Positions 27,996 through 36,900 of a stretch of DNA of 63,437 nt are shown piece after piece (positions within the stretch are counted from its first letter, which is position 1; every line of letters starts with the position of its first letter). The position numbers were made by a program, and so were the translations under genes. The notes beneath the pieces are model-generated. The model saw only the letters and a program-made list of their open reading frames with translations, had not been told where the DNA came from and did not search any database. The stretch comes from Verrucomicrobiota bacterium (GTDB taxonomy: Bacteria; Verrucomicrobiota; Verrucomicrobiia; CAIQCK01): positions 1-63,437 of the forward strand of contig JACRQF010000027.1 of NCBI GenBank assembly GCA_016222825.1, written 5' to 3'.

Positions 27996-28009
27996 GTTGA
28001 TCTGAATCA
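27996..28009 (+). promoter_or_regulatory. FNR/DNR-type box upstream of the Moco operon
   Basis: TTGATCTGAATCAA is a perfect TTGAT-N4-ATCAA Crp/FNR site. CATACT at 28033-28038 fits a -10 element with the box centred about 41-43 bp before the expected transcript start (near 28045), a class-II activator position. It predicts induction of moeA-moaE at low oxygen or by nitrogen oxides. Confidence 0.75.
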
Positions 28010-28099
28010 ACGCCGCCCGCCGCTGCGTCGGGCATACTGTGTCGCGCTGGACACTGCCGCGAGACTGTGCAAGAGTCGCTGGCAGTTAACGATCTCCGA

Positions 28100-28189
28100 G
28101 CCTCCGCGTCTAACGGCCCGATGCCCATGACGCTTAGGCCGGTCAGGGTGCGCGTGGAAACGCGCGCGCCTCCCGTGTTTGGAAAGGAG
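28100..28189 (+). ncRNA. structured moeA leader, candidate Moco riboswitch
   Basis: The leader between the predicted start (near 28045) and moeA has a long hairpin (GCCT/AGGC plus GCGTC/GACGC, 28100-28139), a GNRA-capped stem GCGCGT-GGAA-ACGCGC (28150-28165), then GCCTCCC and GGAAAGGAG next to the ATG. These elements recall the molybdenum-cofactor riboswitch consensus, which includes a GNRA loop and a GCCUCCC block. The match is from memory and was not scored, so this is a candidate only. Confidence 0.4.
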
Positions 28190-28194
28190 ATGAC

Positions 28195-29406
28195 ATGACG
28201 ACGCCTGATGCCGCTTGGGGCCTGGTCCTCAAGCACACGCGCCCGCATGCGAGAATCTCCCTGCCGCTTGATAAAGCGCTGGGACATTGTCTCGCGGAAA
28301 CCGTGCGCGCCGACCGCGACCTGCCGCCGGCCGACCGTTCGGCCATGGACGGCTACGCCGTGCGCGCCGACGACCTGCGACGGCGGCCATGCGTGCTGCG
28401 CGTGATTGGAGAGGTCGCTGCGGGCAGTCCGGCGCGTCCCCGCGTCCGGCCCGGCCAATGCGCGCGCATCTTCACCGGCGCCAACGTCCCTCCCAGCGCG
28501 GACACCGTCGTGCTCGTCGAGCAAACGACAGAAAGCGACGGCTACGTCACCATTCGTTCCTCGGCGCGACGCGGCGCGAACATTTTCCAACGCGGCGAAG
28601 ACTGCCGGCGCGGCGCGGCATTGTTGAAGCCCGGCACGCTGATCGGCTCCACGGAAACTGGTGTCTGTGCCGCCGTCGGCAAGGCTGAACTCCGCGTCCA
28701 TCGCCAGCCTCGCGTCGCGCTGCTCTGCACCGGCGCGGAACTGCGCGCGGTGGGTGACCGCGTCGCGCCGCATGAGTTGCGCAACTCCAACGGCCCGGCC
28801 CTTGTCGCGGCGCTGGCCCAGTGGGGATTTGTCAGCGCGAGCCAGCGTCAGGTAGCCGACCGCGAGGCGGCGCTGCGGACCGCGCTACGCCGTGCGCTGG
28901 AATCGCACGATGTCGTGTTGTTCACCGGTGGCATGTCCGTCGGCAAATACGATTTCGTCCGCGCGGCGCTGGAGGCGGAGGGCGCGACGGTGCGATTCCA
29001 CGGCCTGGCGATGAAGCCGGCCAAGCCGACGCTCTACGCCACCATCGGCGTGAGCCAGCATGTCTTTGGGCTGCCGGGCAATCCGCTCTCGGCAATGACG
29101 GCCTGCCACGAGTTCGCTCTGCCCGCGCTGCGGCGGCTGGCCGGCTGCGCGCCTGCGCGATGCCGGCCCGTGTTGCGGTTGCCACTGGCTGCGCCGTTGC
29201 GCACAAAGCCCGGCCGCGTGCGTTGCGTGCTCGCGCGAATCTCTTGGGATGCCGAGGGGTCGCGCGCGCATCCGGTGGAGTCCCGGAGCAGCGCCGACCT
29301 GGTTTCTGCCGGCTGCGCCGATGGCGTGATTATCGTGCCGGCGGACGCGGCAAATCTGGCGGCGGGCAGCCTCGTCACGTTCCGGCCGTGGAGGCCGCTG
29401 CCATGA
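28195..29406 (+). CDS. moeA: molybdopterin molybdenumtransferase
   Basis: Inserts molybdate into adenylated molybdopterin in the last step of Moco synthesis. 403 residues with the usual MoeA order: PLDKALGHCLAETVRAD, DRSAMDGYAVRADD, IFTGANVPPSADTVVLVEQ, RRGANIFQRGEDC, LLCTGAEL, the MoCF-domain FTGGMSVGKYDFV, KPAKPTLYATIG and GLPGNPLSA. AAGGAG at 28184-28189 supports the ATG. First gene of the Moco operon behind an FNR-type box; its stop overlaps moaA by ATGA (29403-29406). Confidence 0.96.
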   Translation: MTTPDAAWGLVLKHTRPHARISLPLDKALGHCLAETVRADRDLPPADRSAMDGYAVRADDLRRRPCVLRVIGEVAAGSPARPRVRPGQCARIFTGANVPPSADTVVLVEQTTESDGYVTIRSSARRGANIFQRGEDCRRGAALLKPGTLIGSTETGVCAAVGKAELRVHRQPRVALLCTGAELRAVGDRVAPHELRNSNGPALVAALAQWGFVSASQRQVADREAALRTALRRALESHDVVLFTGGMSVGKYDFVRAALEAEGATVRFHGLAMKPAKPTLYATIGVSQHVFGLPGNPLSAMTACHEFALPALRRLAGCAPARCRPVLRLPLAAPLRTKPGRVRCVLARISWDAEGSRAHPVESRSSADLVSAGCADGVIIVPADAANLAAGSLVTFRPWRPLP

Positions 29407-30371
29407 CGCTTTGCGGCCAACCGTTTTCGCTGCGCCTCTCCGTGACGGATCGGTGCGCGTTGCGCTGTCTCTACTGCGCGGCGGCGGAAGGCTTCGCTTT
29501 CGCGCCACGCGACGAGCAGTTGTCGTTCGAGGAAATCGTTGCGTTCGCGCGGGTGCTAAAGACGAGCTTCGGCCTCTCGAAGGTGCGGCTGACTGGCGGC
29601 GAACCGTTGCAGCGCGCAGGGTTTGAGAAGCTTGTCGAGATGCTCGCGGCGCTCGGCGTCGGCGATCTGGCGATGACGACGAATGGCCAGTTGCTCGCCG
29701 GCAAAACGGCGGCGCTGAAGCAGGCGGGCCTGCGGCGCGTGAATGTCAGCCTCGACAGCCTCGACCCGGACAACTACCGCGCGCTGGTGCGCGGCGGCGA
29801 GTTGCGCCGCACGCTGGCGGGCATCGAGGCGGCGTTGAGCGCCGGCCTGACGCCGCTGAAACTCAACATGGTCGTCATGCGCGGTCGGAACGACCACGAG
29901 GCGCTGGCGCTGGCGCGGTTCGGCATGGAACTCGGCTGCGACGTGCGTTTCCTGGAACTGATGCCCATCGGCGTTGCGGCGGCGGAGTTCGACCGGCATT
30001 TTGTCTCCTCCGCTGAAGTGCGTGCGCGGCTCGCGGCGGAGTTTGAGTTCACGCCGCTGCCGGAAGAGCCGGCGGAATCGAGCCGCGACTTCGTGGCGGA
30101 GCATCGCTCCGGCCGCACCGCCACGATAGGTTTCATCTCGCCCTACAGCCAGCCGTTCTGCGGCGGCTGCCGGCGGCTGCGGCTGACCTCCACCGGCGTG
30201 TTGATGGGTTGCCTCGCGCGCTCGCAAGGCGTGCCGCTCGCGCCGCATCTGCGCGGCCGGGCCGAACCGGACCGCGAGGCGATCATCGCCGCCGTCGAAG
30301 CTGCTGTGAGACTCAAACGCACCGACGGCGAGTTCGTCCAGCCGCGCGAGATGGTGGGCATCGGTGGATGA
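29403..30371 (+). CDS. moaA: GTP 3',8-cyclase (radical SAM)
   Basis: The first committed enzyme of Moco synthesis. 322 residues from the ATG at 29403. The radical-SAM cluster ligands C18-x3-C22-x2-C25 (DRCALRCLYC) are present, GGEP follows, and the second cluster uses C253-x2-C256 and C270 (CGGCRRLRLTSTGVLMGC). The C-terminal GG that reaches the active site is present (MVGIGG). The frame is open far upstream through moeA, but the ATGA overlap and the family N-terminus decide the start. Confidence 0.97.
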   Translation: MTLCGQPFSLRLSVTDRCALRCLYCAAAEGFAFAPRDEQLSFEEIVAFARVLKTSFGLSKVRLTGGEPLQRAGFEKLVEMLAALGVGDLAMTTNGQLLAGKTAALKQAGLRRVNVSLDSLDPDNYRALVRGGELRRTLAGIEAALSAGLTPLKLNMVVMRGRNDHEALALARFGMELGCDVRFLELMPIGVAAAEFDRHFVSSAEVRARLAAEFEFTPLPEEPAESSRDFVAEHRSGRTATIGFISPYSQPFCGGCRRLRLTSTGVLMGCLARSQGVPLAPHLRGRAEPDREAIIAAVEAAVRLKRTDGEFVQPREMVGIGG

Positions 30372-30381
30372 ATTCGTGAAC

Positions 30382-30876
30382 ATGAAAAAGCAAACTGCAA
30401 CGTCCAAACTGAGCCACCTCGCGCCAGACGGCCGCGCGCGCATGGTCAACGTCGCAGCCAAGCGCGCTACCTTTCGCACCGCGCGCGCCGAGGCGTGGGT
30501 GAACGTCGGCGCGGCCATCGCGGCCCGGTTGCGCTCGACGGGTGGCGTCGCCAAGGGCAACGTGCTCGAAACGGCGCGGCTCGCCGGCATCATGGCCGCC
30601 AAGCGCACCGCCGAACTGATCCCGATGTGCCACCCGTTGGCGCTGGACGCGGTGGAAGTGGACGCCGCTCTCGTCGCCGACCGCGTGCGCGTCGAGTCGC
30701 ATGTGGTCTGTGAAGGCAAGACCGGCGTTGAGATGGAGGCGTTGACCGCCGCCACCGTCGCGGCGCTGACCATTTACGACATGGTCAAGTCCGCCGGCAA
30801 AGGCGTCGAGATCGGCCCCGTGCGGCTGCTCGAAAAGACCGGCGGCAAATCCGGCGACTGGAGGAGAGAATCATGA
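30382..30876 (+). CDS. moaC: cyclic pyranopterin monophosphate synthase
   Basis: Converts the MoaA product to cyclic pyranopterin monophosphate. 164 residues from ATG 30382. Family hallmarks are LSHLAPDGRARMVNV, KGNVLETARLAGIMAAKRT, the active-site IPMCHPL and GVEMEALTAATVAALTIYDMVKS. A GTG at 30364 that overlaps the moaA end would add six residues and is an alternative start. The stop overlaps mog by ATGA (30873-30876). Confidence 0.96.
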   Translation: MKKQTATSKLSHLAPDGRARMVNVAAKRATFRTARAEAWVNVGAAIAARLRSTGGVAKGNVLETARLAGIMAAKRTAELIPMCHPLALDAVEVDAALVADRVRVESHVVCEGKTGVEMEALTAATVAALTIYDMVKSAGKGVEIGPVRLLEKTGGKSGDWRRES

Positions 30877-31376
30877 TCAACGCCGTCGTCCTGACCATCA
30901 GCGACCGCTGCTCGCGCGGCGAGGCGACCGACACAGCGGGGCCGGCCGTGGCACAACTGCTGCGCGACTCCCTCGGCGCAACCGTCGCGCAAACGGAGAT
31001 CATTCCCGACGAGCGCGACCGCATCGCCGCACGGCTGTGCCATCACGCGGACAACGGCGGGGCGGACTTGATCGTGGCCGTCGGCGGCACTGGGTTCGCG
31101 CCGCGAGACGTGACGCCGGAGGCAGTGCGCGATGTGATCGAGCGCGCCACGCCCGGCTTGGACGAAGCGATGCGGCTGGCGTCGCTCGCGAAAACGCCGC
31201 GCGCGATGCTCTCCCGCGCCACCTCCGGCATCCGCGGCGCGACGTTGATTCTCAGCACGCCCGGCTCGGAGCGCGGCGCGGTGGAAAACCTGCAAGCCGT
31301 GATGCCGTCGCTCGCGCACGGCTTGGCCAAACTGAAAGGCGATCCCTCCGACTGCGATCCGCGGCGACGGCGATGA
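30873..31376 (+). CDS. mog: molybdopterin adenylyltransferase
   Basis: Adenylates molybdopterin before molybdate insertion by MoeA. 167 residues with the MoCF-binding fold: VVLTISDRCSRGEATDTAGP, the nucleotide-contacting AVGGTGFAPRDVTPEA, LSRATSGIRGATLILSTPGSER-type segments and a basic tail. MoaB and Mog are hard to separate by sequence alone; the TDTAGP and TGF-x-PRD motifs support the adenylyltransferase role. Both ends overlap neighbours by 4 bp (ATGA), showing tight coupling with moaC and mobBA. Confidence 0.9.
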   Translation: MINAVVLTISDRCSRGEATDTAGPAVAQLLRDSLGATVAQTEIIPDERDRIAARLCHHADNGGADLIVAVGGTGFAPRDVTPEAVRDVIERATPGLDEAMRLASLAKTPRAMLSRATSGIRGATLILSTPGSERGAVENLQAVMPSLAHGLAKLKGDPSDCDPRRRR

Positions 31377-32404
31377 GCTTCGAACTGCCAGTTCTGGGCG
31401 TGTGCGGCTGGAGCGGCTCCGGCAAGACGATGCTTGTCGAGGAACTGGCGCGGCGGCTGGTCGCTCGCCGGTTGGCGGTCGCGGTGGTCAAACACGACGC
31501 GCACGGTTTCGATGTGGACCGCGAGGGGAAAGATTCCGACCGGTTCTTCCGCGCCGGTGCCGACGCGGTGTTGATCGGGCTGCAGGAAGGCTTTTGCCGC
31601 TTCCATCACGCCCACGAACTTCCCACGCTCCTCCACCGACTCGCGCCGCGCTACGACGTCATTCTGGTCGAGGGCCACAAGAGCACGCCGTTGCCGCGCA
31701 AGGTGTGGCTGATGAAAGACGGCGGCGATGCTTGTCCCCCAGAGGCGTCGCCGGTTGTGATGAGCCTTGGCCGTGACGAGGACCGCGTTGGCATTGTCAT
31801 GCGGATGCTGGATGACTGGCTGCCGACATTGGCGAAATCCACGCCGGTCTGCGCTGGCATTTTGTTCGGCGGCAGCAGCACGCGCATGGGAGAGCCGAAG
31901 CATCTGCTGCGCGCCGGCGGAATAGCGTGGCTTGAACGCACCGCGCAGACGATCGCGCCGTTCGTTGAGCAGGTCGTGTTGCTCGGTGGTGGCGAGGTTC
32001 CCGCCAGCCTACGGTCGCTGCCTGCTCTGCCGGATGTTTCGGACAAACGAGGGCCGCTGGCCGGGATGCTCGCGGCGATGCGGTGGCGGCCGTGGGCGAC
32101 GTGGCTTTTCGCGGCGTGTGATCTGCCGCGTCTTTCCGCCGATGCCGTGCGCTGGCTGCTCGGAACGCGCGCGCCGGGCGTGTGGGCCGCGCTGCCCCGG
32201 TTGCCGGGCGCTGCCGGCGTAGAGCCGCTGCTGGCGCACTATGATTTCCGCGCTGCGCCGCTGCTGGAGAACTGCCGCGCGCCGTCCGAATTGGCGCACC
32301 TGCCACAGGTGCTCACGCCCGTGCCGCCGGCGGAGATCGCGGACGCATGGCGGAACGTGAACACGCCGGACGAACTGACGAACGTCAACGCTTCCGTCGC
32401 ATGA
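31373..32404 (+). CDS. mobBA: MobB-MobA fusion (molybdopterin-guanine dinucleotide synthesis)
   Basis: Provides bis-MGD cofactor needed by NarG. The 343-residue chain joins two domains normally separate. Residues 1-150 or so are MobB: Walker A GWSGSGKT, VVKHDAHGFDVDREGKDS, VEGHKSTPLPR. From about residue 160 it is MobA: CAGILFGGSSTRMGEPKHLL, DKRGPLAGMLAAM and the metal-site FAACDLPRL. The frame is open upstream through mog; ATG 31373 overlaps the mog stop by ATGA. The following moaD ATG also overlaps its stop. Confidence 0.93.
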   Translation: MSFELPVLGVCGWSGSGKTMLVEELARRLVARRLAVAVVKHDAHGFDVDREGKDSDRFFRAGADAVLIGLQEGFCRFHHAHELPTLLHRLAPRYDVILVEGHKSTPLPRKVWLMKDGGDACPPEASPVVMSLGRDEDRVGIVMRMLDDWLPTLAKSTPVCAGILFGGSSTRMGEPKHLLRAGGIAWLERTAQTIAPFVEQVVLLGGGEVPASLRSLPALPDVSDKRGPLAGMLAAMRWRPWATWLFAACDLPRLSADAVRWLLGTRAPGVWAALPRLPGAAGVEPLLAHYDFRAAPLLENCRAPSELAHLPQVLTPVPPAEIADAWRNVNTPDELTNVNASVA

Positions 32405-32646
32405 AGATCTTCGTCCAATTCCATAGTTACCTGCGGCGGCTCACGGGACGGGAAACGTGGCAGGTTGAACTTCCGGTCGGCGCGCTCGTGTCGGATCTGC
32501 TCGAACGGACTTGCCGGGAGTTTCCCCCGATGCGCGACGCCGACAAAATCCTGCTGGTCGCCATCGGCGTGGAGTTCGCGAAGCGGAGCGATCCGCTGCA
32601 CGACGGCGACGAGGTGTCGCTGATGCCGCCGTTGCAGGGAGGTTGA
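32401..32646 (+). CDS. moaD: molybdopterin synthase sulfur-carrier subunit
   Basis: The small MPT synthase subunit that carries the thiocarboxylate. 81 residues with a ubiquitin-like fold (MKIFVQFHSYLRRLTGRE at the start, DEVSLMPPLQGG at the end). The C-terminal Gly-Gly is intact. ATG 32401 overlaps the mobBA stop by ATGA. The activating enzyme MoeB is not in the window. Confidence 0.92.
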   Translation: MKIFVQFHSYLRRLTGRETWQVELPVGALVSDLLERTCREFPPMRDADKILLVAIGVEFAKRSDPLHDGDEVSLMPPLQGG

Positions 32647-32653
32647 TACGCCG

Positions 32654-33043
32654 ATGAATCCCGACGAACTTCTCATCACCGACCAGCCGATTGCTGGTGC
32701 GGAGGCCGCGCCTTGGCCGGCTGGCGGCGCGTCGGGCGCGGTGGTCGTGTTCTGGGGCGTCGTCCGCGATCTCGAAGCCGGTGCGAAGATCGCGGCGCTC
32801 GATTACACGGCGTTCCGCCCGATGGCGGAGCACCAGTTTCGCAAAATTCTCGCCGAAGCTCGCGAGCGTTGGCCGCTACAAAGGGTCCGCGTCGTGCATC
32901 GGCTCGGCGTCGTCGCGGTCGGCGAGGCGTCGCTGTTGGTTCGTGTCGAGTCGGCGCACCGGGCCGAGGCGTTCGCCGCCGCACAGTTCGTCATCAACGA
33001 GTTGAAGCAGCGTTTGCCAATCTGGAAAGAAGCAGTAATGTAA
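32654..33043 (+). CDS. moaE: molybdopterin synthase catalytic subunit
   Basis: The large MPT synthase subunit that transfers sulfur from MoaD to cyclic pyranopterin. 129 residues with the MoaE blocks VVVFWGVVRD, LDYTAFRPMAEHQF, VVHRLGVVAVGEASLLVRVESAHRAEAF and the catalytic-lysine end LKQRLPIWKEAVM. It starts 7 bp after moaD and closes the Moco operon; the nar operon promoter follows within 110 bp. Confidence 0.95.
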   Translation: MNPDELLITDQPIAGAEAAPWPAGGASGAVVVFWGVVRDLEAGAKIAALDYTAFRPMAEHQFRKILAEARERWPLQRVRVVHRLGVVAVGEASLLVRVESAHRAEAFAAAQFVINELKQRLPIWKEAVM

Positions 33044-33103
33044 CGGGCGTTTACCGCGCAAGCCGGTGTTTGTGGCGACCAAGGTCAGGTTGTTCGTCCT
33101 TTG

Positions 33104-33117
33104 TTGATCTAAATCAA
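33104..33117 (+). promoter_or_regulatory. FNR/DNR-type box upstream of the nar operon
   Basis: TTGATCTAAATCAA is a perfect TTGAT-N4-ATCAA site, differing only in its spacer from the one before moeA. CATAGT at 33140-33145 fits a -10 element, placing the box centre near -41.5 and the transcript start near 33152, one base before the cytochrome c ATG. A class-II activated promoter is expected. Confidence 0.78.
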
Positions 33118-33152
33118 TACCTTCGAGGCCGAAACCAAGCATAGTGGCGCCG

Positions 33153-33938
33153 ATGAGGATACCGTGGCCCAATTCAGGTGCAGTCGGTGCCGTTGTGTGC
33201 GGCTTGATTGCTTGCACGTCTGCAGGTCAGGAGGTTGCCCGTGCGCCGGAAGGCAAGCGCGACTCCGCCGCGGCGAAGTTCATGCTGTCATGCGCGGGCT
33301 GCCACAGCCTCGCCGGCGTGAAACTCAACGGGCCGGACCTCTCGCATGTCTCGCTCTGGCCGGTCGGGCAACTGAAACCTGCCATCAAACGGATGGAACA
33401 GCGCGTTGGGCCGCTCCCTGATGGCGACGTGGATGCGCTTGCCGATCTGTTGCGCGCGCCGAACGTGCGCGAGCGGCTCAAAGCCGAGGAGGCGCGCATT
33501 CAGGCGATGTTCATGGCCAAGCTGGAGCCTGCAAACGCGGCCATCGGCAAGAAGCTCTTTTTCGGCAAGACGGAACTGCAAAACGGCGGCCTCGCGTGCT
33601 CAGCCTGTCACGCCGCGGCGGGTGAGGGCGGAAATCTGGGGCCGGACCTCACGAGCGCGTTTAGCCGCATCGGCGAGACGCCGCTCATCTCCGGCATCGA
33701 GAAGGCCGGCTACAAAATCATGGAGCCGCATTACCGCTGGCGGCCGGTCACGAAGCAGGAGGCGGTCCATCTCACGAAATACCTCTCCACGCTCGACCCG
33801 AAGATGGCGCCCGCAGGACGGCCGGCGTTTGCCCATGTCGGCGCGGGCGGCGCGATGGCGGCGATGATCGGGCTGGTGCTCTATCTCCGAAACGGGCGCA
33901 AAGGGCGCGAGACGAAATTGCAGCGGAGGAGAAAGTAA
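33153..33938 (+). CDS. narC: membrane-anchored di-haem cytochrome c of the nar operon
   Basis: About 261 residues. An N-terminal signal-like stretch (AVGAVVCGLIACTSAGQEV) is followed by two c-haem sites, CAGCH and CSACH, the second with a GNLGPDLTSAF segment and a KIMEP Met region, and a C-terminal transmembrane anchor (GGAMAAMIGLVLYL) ending in basic residues. First gene before narG, as the cytochrome narC is in Thermus nar operons; the symbol is by that analogy. ATG 33153 sits directly at the predicted transcript start, so translation may be leaderless; an in-frame GTG at 33144 lies upstream of it. Confidence 0.85.
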   Translation: MRIPWPNSGAVGAVVCGLIACTSAGQEVARAPEGKRDSAAAKFMLSCAGCHSLAGVKLNGPDLSHVSLWPVGQLKPAIKRMEQRVGPLPDGDVDALADLLRAPNVRERLKAEEARIQAMFMAKLEPANAAIGKKLFFGKTELQNGGLACSACHAAAGEGGNLGPDLTSAFSRIGETPLISGIEKAGYKIMEPHYRWRPVTKQEAVHLTKYLSTLDPKMAPAGRPAFAHVGAGGAMAAMIGLVLYLRNGRKGRETKLQRRRK

Positions 33939-33942
33939 CCGC

Positions 33943-36900
33943 ATGAGCTGGATTCAAGACATCTTCGCGCCGGAGGACCGCACGTGGGAGAGCTTCTACC
34001 GCAACCGCTGGAGCTACGACAAGAAGGTGCGCAGCACGCACGGCGTCAACTGCACCGGCTCTTGCAGTTGGGAGATCTACGTCAAGAACGGCGTCGTTGT
34101 GTGGGAGTTGCAGGGGCTGGATTACCCGATCATTGACAAGACCATACCGCCCTACGAACCGCGCGGCTGCCAGCGCGGCATCAGTTACTCTTGGTATATC
34201 TACAGCCCCATCCGCGTGAAGTATCCCTACATCCGCGGCGTGCTGCTCGATCTCTGGCGGAAGGCGAAGAAGGCGAATCCCGACGACCCCATCGCGGCAT
34301 GGCGCTCCATCGTCAGCGACCCGGAGTCGCGGAAGAAGTATCAGCAAGCGCGTGGCAAGGGCGGCTTCCGGCGCAGCAGTTGGGCTGAGGTCAACGAGAT
34401 CATGGCCGCGGCAAACCTGCACACGGTCCAACGCTACGGGCCGGACCGCATCGCGGGGTTCTCGCCGATTCCGGCGATGTCCATGTTGAGCTACGCGGCG
34501 GGCGCGCGGTTCTGCCAGCTCATGGGCGGGGTCTCGCTGTCGTTCTACGACTGGTATTGCGACCTGCCGCCCGCGTCGCCGGAAATCTGGGGCGAGCAAA
34601 CGGACGTGGCCGAGAGCGCGGACTGGTATCACTCGAAGTTCATCGCCACCGTCGGCTCGAACGTGCTGATGACACGCACGCCGGACGCGCACTTTCTCGT
34701 CGAGGCGCGGCACGCGGGCGCGAAGGTCGTGGTGTTCTCGCCGGACTTCTCGCAGGTGTCGAAGGTCGCCGACGAATGGGTGCCGCTGCATCAGGGCAGC
34801 GACGGCGCGTTCTGGATGTCCGTCGGCCACGTCATCCTGAAGGAGAACTACGCCGACCGCCAGGTGCCGGCGTTTCAGGATTACATGCGGCAATACACCG
34901 ATGCCGCGTTCCTCGTCACGCTCGACAAGCAGAGCGACGGCAGCTATCGCGCCGGGAAGCTTCTCCGCGCCAGCCAGCTTGCCGTGACGAAGGCCGAGGA
35001 GAACGCGGACTGGAAGTTCTTCGTCGTGGACGAGACGAGCGGCGAGTTGCGGATGCCGAAGGGGACGGTCGGTCATCGCTGGCAGAAGCAGAAGGGCCAG
35101 TGGAACCTCAAGCTCGAAGACGCCGCCGGCCAGCCGATCAAGCCGTTGCTCGAACTCAAGGGCAAGACCGAGTTGACCGCGCCGGTCGAGATCAGCGATT
35201 TCTCCGACGGCACCAACTCGCGCACGCTCAAGCGCCACGTGCCGGTGCGTCAAATCGAGACGGTCAACGGCCCGGTGCTCGTCACGACGGCGATGGAGCT
35301 TTACTTTGCGCAATACGGCGTCAACCGCGGCTTTGAGGGCCAGTGGCCGAAGGGTTACGAGGACGACTCGCAGCCGTTCACGCCGGCGTGGCAGGAGCGG
35401 TTCACGGGTGTTGCGGGGAGCGTGGTGGTGAACTTCGCCCGCGAGTGGGCGCGCACGGCCGAACACACGGGCGGCAAGTGCAGCGTCATCATCGGCGCGG
35501 GCGTCAACCACTGGTATCACAACAACCTCATCTACCGCTCGATCATCAACGCGCTGATGTTCTGCGGTTGCGTCGGCAAGAGCGGCGGCGGCCTCAACCA
35601 TTACGTCGGCCAGGAGAAGCTCGTCCCGCAGGCGTCGTGGGCGCCGATCGCGTTCGGCGCCGACTGGGCCGGCCCGCCGCGCCAGCAGAACACGCCGTCG
35701 TTCCACTACATGAACTCCGACCAGTGGCGCTACGACCGCGCGTTCACGGAGATTTGCGCCGTGAAGGACGGCTCGCACCCGATGGCGCACGGGCACACCG
35801 CCGACAAGCAGGCGCTCGCGGTGCGGCTCGGCTGGCTGCCGTGTTATCCGCAGTTCACGAAGCACAACTTTGCGCTCGTGAAGGAGGCGCAGGCCGCCGG
35901 CGCGAAGAGCGACGAGGAGATCGTCGCGCACGTCGTGAAGCAGTTGAAGGAGCGCAAGGTGAAGTTCGCGATGGAAGACCCGGACAACCCGGAGTGTTTC
36001 CCGCGCGTCTTCTACATCTGGCGCGGCAACGCGCTCATGTCGTCGGCGAAGGGTCACGAGTATTTCCTGAAGCACTACCTCGGCACGCACAACAACGCCA
36101 TCGCCGAGGAGGAAGCGAAGCCGTTCATCAAGGACGTGACGTGGCACGACAAGGTCGAGCTGGGCAAGATGGACCTGATCGTGGACCTGAACTTCCGCAT
36201 GGACACGTCGGCGCTCTACTCCGACATCGTCCTGCCCGCGGCGACCTATTACGAGAAGAACGACCTCAACTCGACCGACATGCACAGCTTCATCCACCCG
36301 CTGCAAGCGGCGGTGCCGCCGTGCTGGGAGTCGAAGAGCGACTGGGCGATCTTCCGCGGCGTGGCCGAGGCGACGGCGAAACTCGCGCAACAGTTCATGC
36401 CGGAGCCGCAGAAGGACGTGCTCGTCTCGCCGCTCATGCACGACACGCCCGCCGAGTTGGCGCAGCCGACGGTGAAAGATTGGGCGAAAGGCGAGTGCGA
36501 ACTGATTCCGGGCAAGACCGCGCCGAACATCAAGATCGTCACGCGCGACTACGCGAACCTGCTGAACCGGTTCGTGTCGCTCGGACCGAACTTCCGCAAC
36601 AACGGCCTCGCCGTTCACGGCACGCACTACGACGTGGACGACGCCTACGACGCTTACCAGCGCACGAGTCCGACAGAGAAATGGAACGGCAAGGAGTTCC
36701 CCTCGCTGCGCGACGACAAAGACGCCTGCAACGTCATCCTCCAGTTCGCCGCCGAGACCAACGGTGAGATGGCGTGGCGTGCCTACGAGGCGGAGTCCAT
36801 CAAGACCGGCATTGACCATACGCATCTCGCGAGGGACTCGCGTGGCGTGCGGACGACGTTCGACGATCTCGCCGCGCAACCGCGCCGGACGCTGACGACA

